Part shown: in pieces, positions 62,869 through 64,000 of the stretch
How the letters are laid out: each line of letters begins with the position of its first letter
Position numbering within the stretch: the stretch's first letter is position 1
Source: Bdellovibrionales bacterium CG10_big_fil_rev_8_21_14_0_10_45_34
Lineage (GTDB): Bacteria; Bdellovibrionota; Bdellovibrionia; Bdellovibrionales; 1-14-0-10-45-34
DNA: 64,000 bases
Direction of reading: 5' to 3'
NCBI GenBank assembly: GCA_002778785.1
Contig: PEZS01000006.1
Coordinates: 269,172 to 333,171, forward strand
Notes under the pieces: generated by a model
Seen by the model: only the letters and a program-made list of their open reading frames with translations
Told to the model about the DNA's origin: nothing
Databases searched by the model: none
Made by a program: the position numbers and the translations under genes

Positions 62869-63039
62869 CACATACGCAAACTGTTTTCTGCCAGAGGGTG
62901 CCGTCTACGGATTGCACTCCCGTGCATAGGCTATGTCCAGGTCATTACCCAGCGCCGATGTGAAAGCGTCGGACGAATAGCACCAGGCCGCAGCGTCAAG
63001 TAGCCCGCAAGGGTCGAAAGCCGCTGCGGTCATTTTTTT
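62869..63039 (+). ncRNA. Structured spacer and terminator of the DGR template RNA
   Basis: After TR the transcript passes through GC-rich sequence with several complementary segments and ends in a perfect 8-bp stem CCGCAGCG / CGCTGCGG (62988-62995 and 63022-63029) followed by a seven-T run (63033-63039), a standard intrinsic terminator. In the Bordetella DGR the RNA downstream of TR is needed to prime cDNA synthesis, so this segment is the likely counterpart. The secondary structure beyond the terminator stem is not computed. Confidence 0.62.
62988..63039 (+). terminator. Intrinsic terminator of the DGR operon
   Basis: The 8-bp stem (62988-62995 with 63022-63029), a 26-base loop that contains a smaller GCCCGCAAGGGTC hairpin, and T7 at 63033-63039 form a clear Rho-independent terminator. 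It also sits at the end of the convergent response regulator gene. Confidence 0.8.
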
Positions 63040-63041
63040 GA

Positions 63042-63450
63042 TCAATTATTTGAGTTTTTTTTCATTGGAGCACTCAATGCTTCCAAAACAACCTGGCCTA
63101 ATTTTTCAACTGCAGGTTTGTCGACCTTATAAGATGTCTTGGGATGTTTAAAGAGACTGTCATCGTATCCACCACCGGAAAAAATAACGACCGGCACGTC
63201 AATTTCTAGTTGGTTCATATGATTTAAGATGTCTTTTCCGTCCCCATTCCCCATTCGGCATTTGGTAGTCGGTTATCACAAGATCAAAATCAGCATCGCT
63301 ATTTAAAATTTGAATGGCCTCTCTTCCGCTCGAAGCCAAGGTGAATTCAAATTGGAATTTATTCTTTAAAAAATTAACCGTCAGCATTCGAAAATCCTCG
63401 CAGTCTTCGACCAGAAGCACTCGATAACATTTGTCCCCACCGTTTTTCAT
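63042..63450 (-). pseudogene. CheY-like response regulator disrupted by a 7-bp duplication
   Basis: Two overlapping minus-strand frames together make one receiver domain. The first carries YRVLLVEDCEDFRMLTVNFL and DLVITDYQMPNG (phospho-Asp) and then shifts into unrelated sequence; the second picks up GDGKDILNHMNQLEIDVPVV, IFSGGG (switch Ser) and SYKVDKPAVEKL (conserved Lys). The break falls at a perfect tandem duplication CCCCATT CCCCATT (63242-63255); removing one copy restores a continuous ...QMPNGDGKDI... frame of about 134 residues. It is either a real inactivating or phase-variable mutation or an assembly error. Confidence 0.85.
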
Positions 63451-63559
63451 TCCAAACCCCTAAAACCATTACTCCTAATCGTAACATTTTACGATCTGTC
63501 GAAATACCAAATAGTTACTCCCAAACCTTATAATTTTCTTCCTGGACGAAAGGCGGATT

Positions 63560-63892
63560 ATGCCAAGAATAGAAAAGAAATATGATGATAAGTTTTTAGT
63601 GAAGCTGATGGGGCATGTCGGCAAGATGCTGCGCTACTATAGAGAACAGGCAGGCCTATCTCAAAATAAGCTTGCGAAACTCTCTGGGGTTTCGATCTCG
63701 ACGATCAACGAAATCGAAAATTGCGTGGTCAATGATGTTAGATTTTCCACTGTCACCACTTTGGCGAAACATCTAGAAATAGATCCGTTGAAACTGATTG
63801 TTCCAGGAAATTTTCACTTATCTGAGGATGATAAGAAGGACTTTCGCACGGCAATCAAAACCCTTGATCGCATTAATCGACGCGTGAATTAA
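63560..63892 (+). CDS. XRE-family HTH transcriptional regulator
   Basis: The 110-residue protein has an HTH of the Cro/CI type: GKMLRYYREQAGLSQNKLAK, then LSGVSISTINEIENCVVNDV and RFSTVTTLAKHLEIDPLKLI. It is clearly related to the truncated frame at 50606-50743, sharing the STVTxLAK and DPLKL elements. It is separate from the DGR operon but close to it. It may regulate the island; nothing in the sequence shows its operator. Confidence 0.87.
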   Translation: MPRIEKKYDDKFLVKLMGHVGKMLRYYREQAGLSQNKLAKLSGVSISTINEIENCVVNDVRFSTVTTLAKHLEIDPLKLIVPGNFHLSEDDKKDFRTAIKTLDRINRRVN

Positions 63893-64000
63893 GTTTGAAT
63901 TGATCCCGTTTATTTTGTAAATCGTAGAAGTTCCCCGTATTTACTGATTTAGCTTGAACTGGTAGGGGGTTTTTGCAGGAAGTCCAGCGTGCAGCTCTTG
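63893..64000. other. Right edge, no supported feature
   Basis: About 100 bases follow the XRE stop. I see no gene, no copy of the tRNA-Ser 3' end and no repeat, so the right boundary of any island is not in the window. Confidence 0.35.

Larger units (their letters stand above)
57299..63039 (+). mobile_element. Diversity-generating retroelement (complete cassette)
   Basis: All parts of a DGR are present in order: target gene with VR at its 3' end, a downstream inverted repeat, HRDC accessory gene, avd, DGR-type reverse transcriptase, template repeat, structured spacer and terminator. HRDC, avd and RT overlap each other by 17 bases, so they form one translationally coupled unit. The 19 VR-TR differences are all at TR adenines, meaning the system has been active on this allele since TR and VR diverged. 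Confidence 0.95.

Noticed and set aside
62732-62929. The 65-residue frame over TR as an independent gene
   Set aside because: Its sequence is fully explained as TR plus flanking DNA; no ribosome site or independent family support.

Overview
The window reads as chromosomal DNA of a Gram-negative, probably Bdellovibrionota-like bacterium. The reasons are a TIGR02147-type regulator, a type III glutamine synthetase, lipopolysaccharide heptose genes (hldD, gmhA), several small predicted outer-membrane barrels, lipoproteins, MreB, and many secreted proteins with no recognisable family. This is inference from gene content; no rRNA operon or other decisive marker is present.

Positions 1-50120 are a dense housekeeping region. 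In order it holds: an rRNA methyltransferase fragment and ung; glnN; an SDR and a secreted phytase-like esterase; a pantothenate/CoA operon (DUF2520 reductase candidate, panB, panC, coaX); a cN-II type 5'-nucleotidase, ribD and a CheY-like receiver; a TrmJ-TrmO fusion with an aromatic amino acid hydroxylase; hldD; a SelO-like protein; an ATP-grasp-like protein; a peroxiredoxin and exonuclease III; an xseA-xseB-tlyA-pseudopatatin-pepP run; glpD and mreB; a sigma-like/anti-sigma-like/histidine kinase run; a TIGR02147 regulator divergent from a secreted protein; nrdB-nrdA behind paired NrdR-like boxes; tRNA-Arg(ACG); gmhA; and tRNA-Ser(GCT).

From tRNA-Ser(GCT) to the right edge (about 50214-64000) the content changes to accessory genes. 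Next to the tRNA are clusters of 11-bp repeats resembling integrase arm sites, a remnant HTH gene, a small methyltransferase-like protein, an XRE regulator and a pRiA4b ORF-3 family protein. The main feature follows: a diversity-generating retroelement (DGR). It consists of a 1052-residue exported target protein ending in a formylglycine-enzyme/C-type-lectin fold with a 123-bp variable repeat (VR, 60322-60444), a large inverted repeat, an HRDC protein, an Avd accessory protein, a DGR-type reverse transcriptase and a 123-bp template repeat (TR, 62746-62868). VR and TR differ at 19 positions and every one is an adenine in TR, the signature of adenine-specific mutagenic homing.

Two things make this DGR unusual. 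The target carries, upstream of the variable lectin domain, a nucleotidyltransferase-like motif set, an ADP-ribosyltransferase-like segment and ankyrin-like repeats, so it may be a variable-binding effector. Directly upstream, 15 bases away, is a 1433-residue protein that combines three Clp-type AAA+ modules with an FtsH-type M41 metallopeptidase domain behind a signal or anchor sequence. Its extreme C-terminus and the mature N-terminus of the DGR target share a nine-residue motif (NRCADLLSG). I suggest the two proteins work as one system. The locus is followed by a CheY-like gene broken by a 7-bp tandem duplication and by an XRE regulator related to the remnant beside the tRNA.
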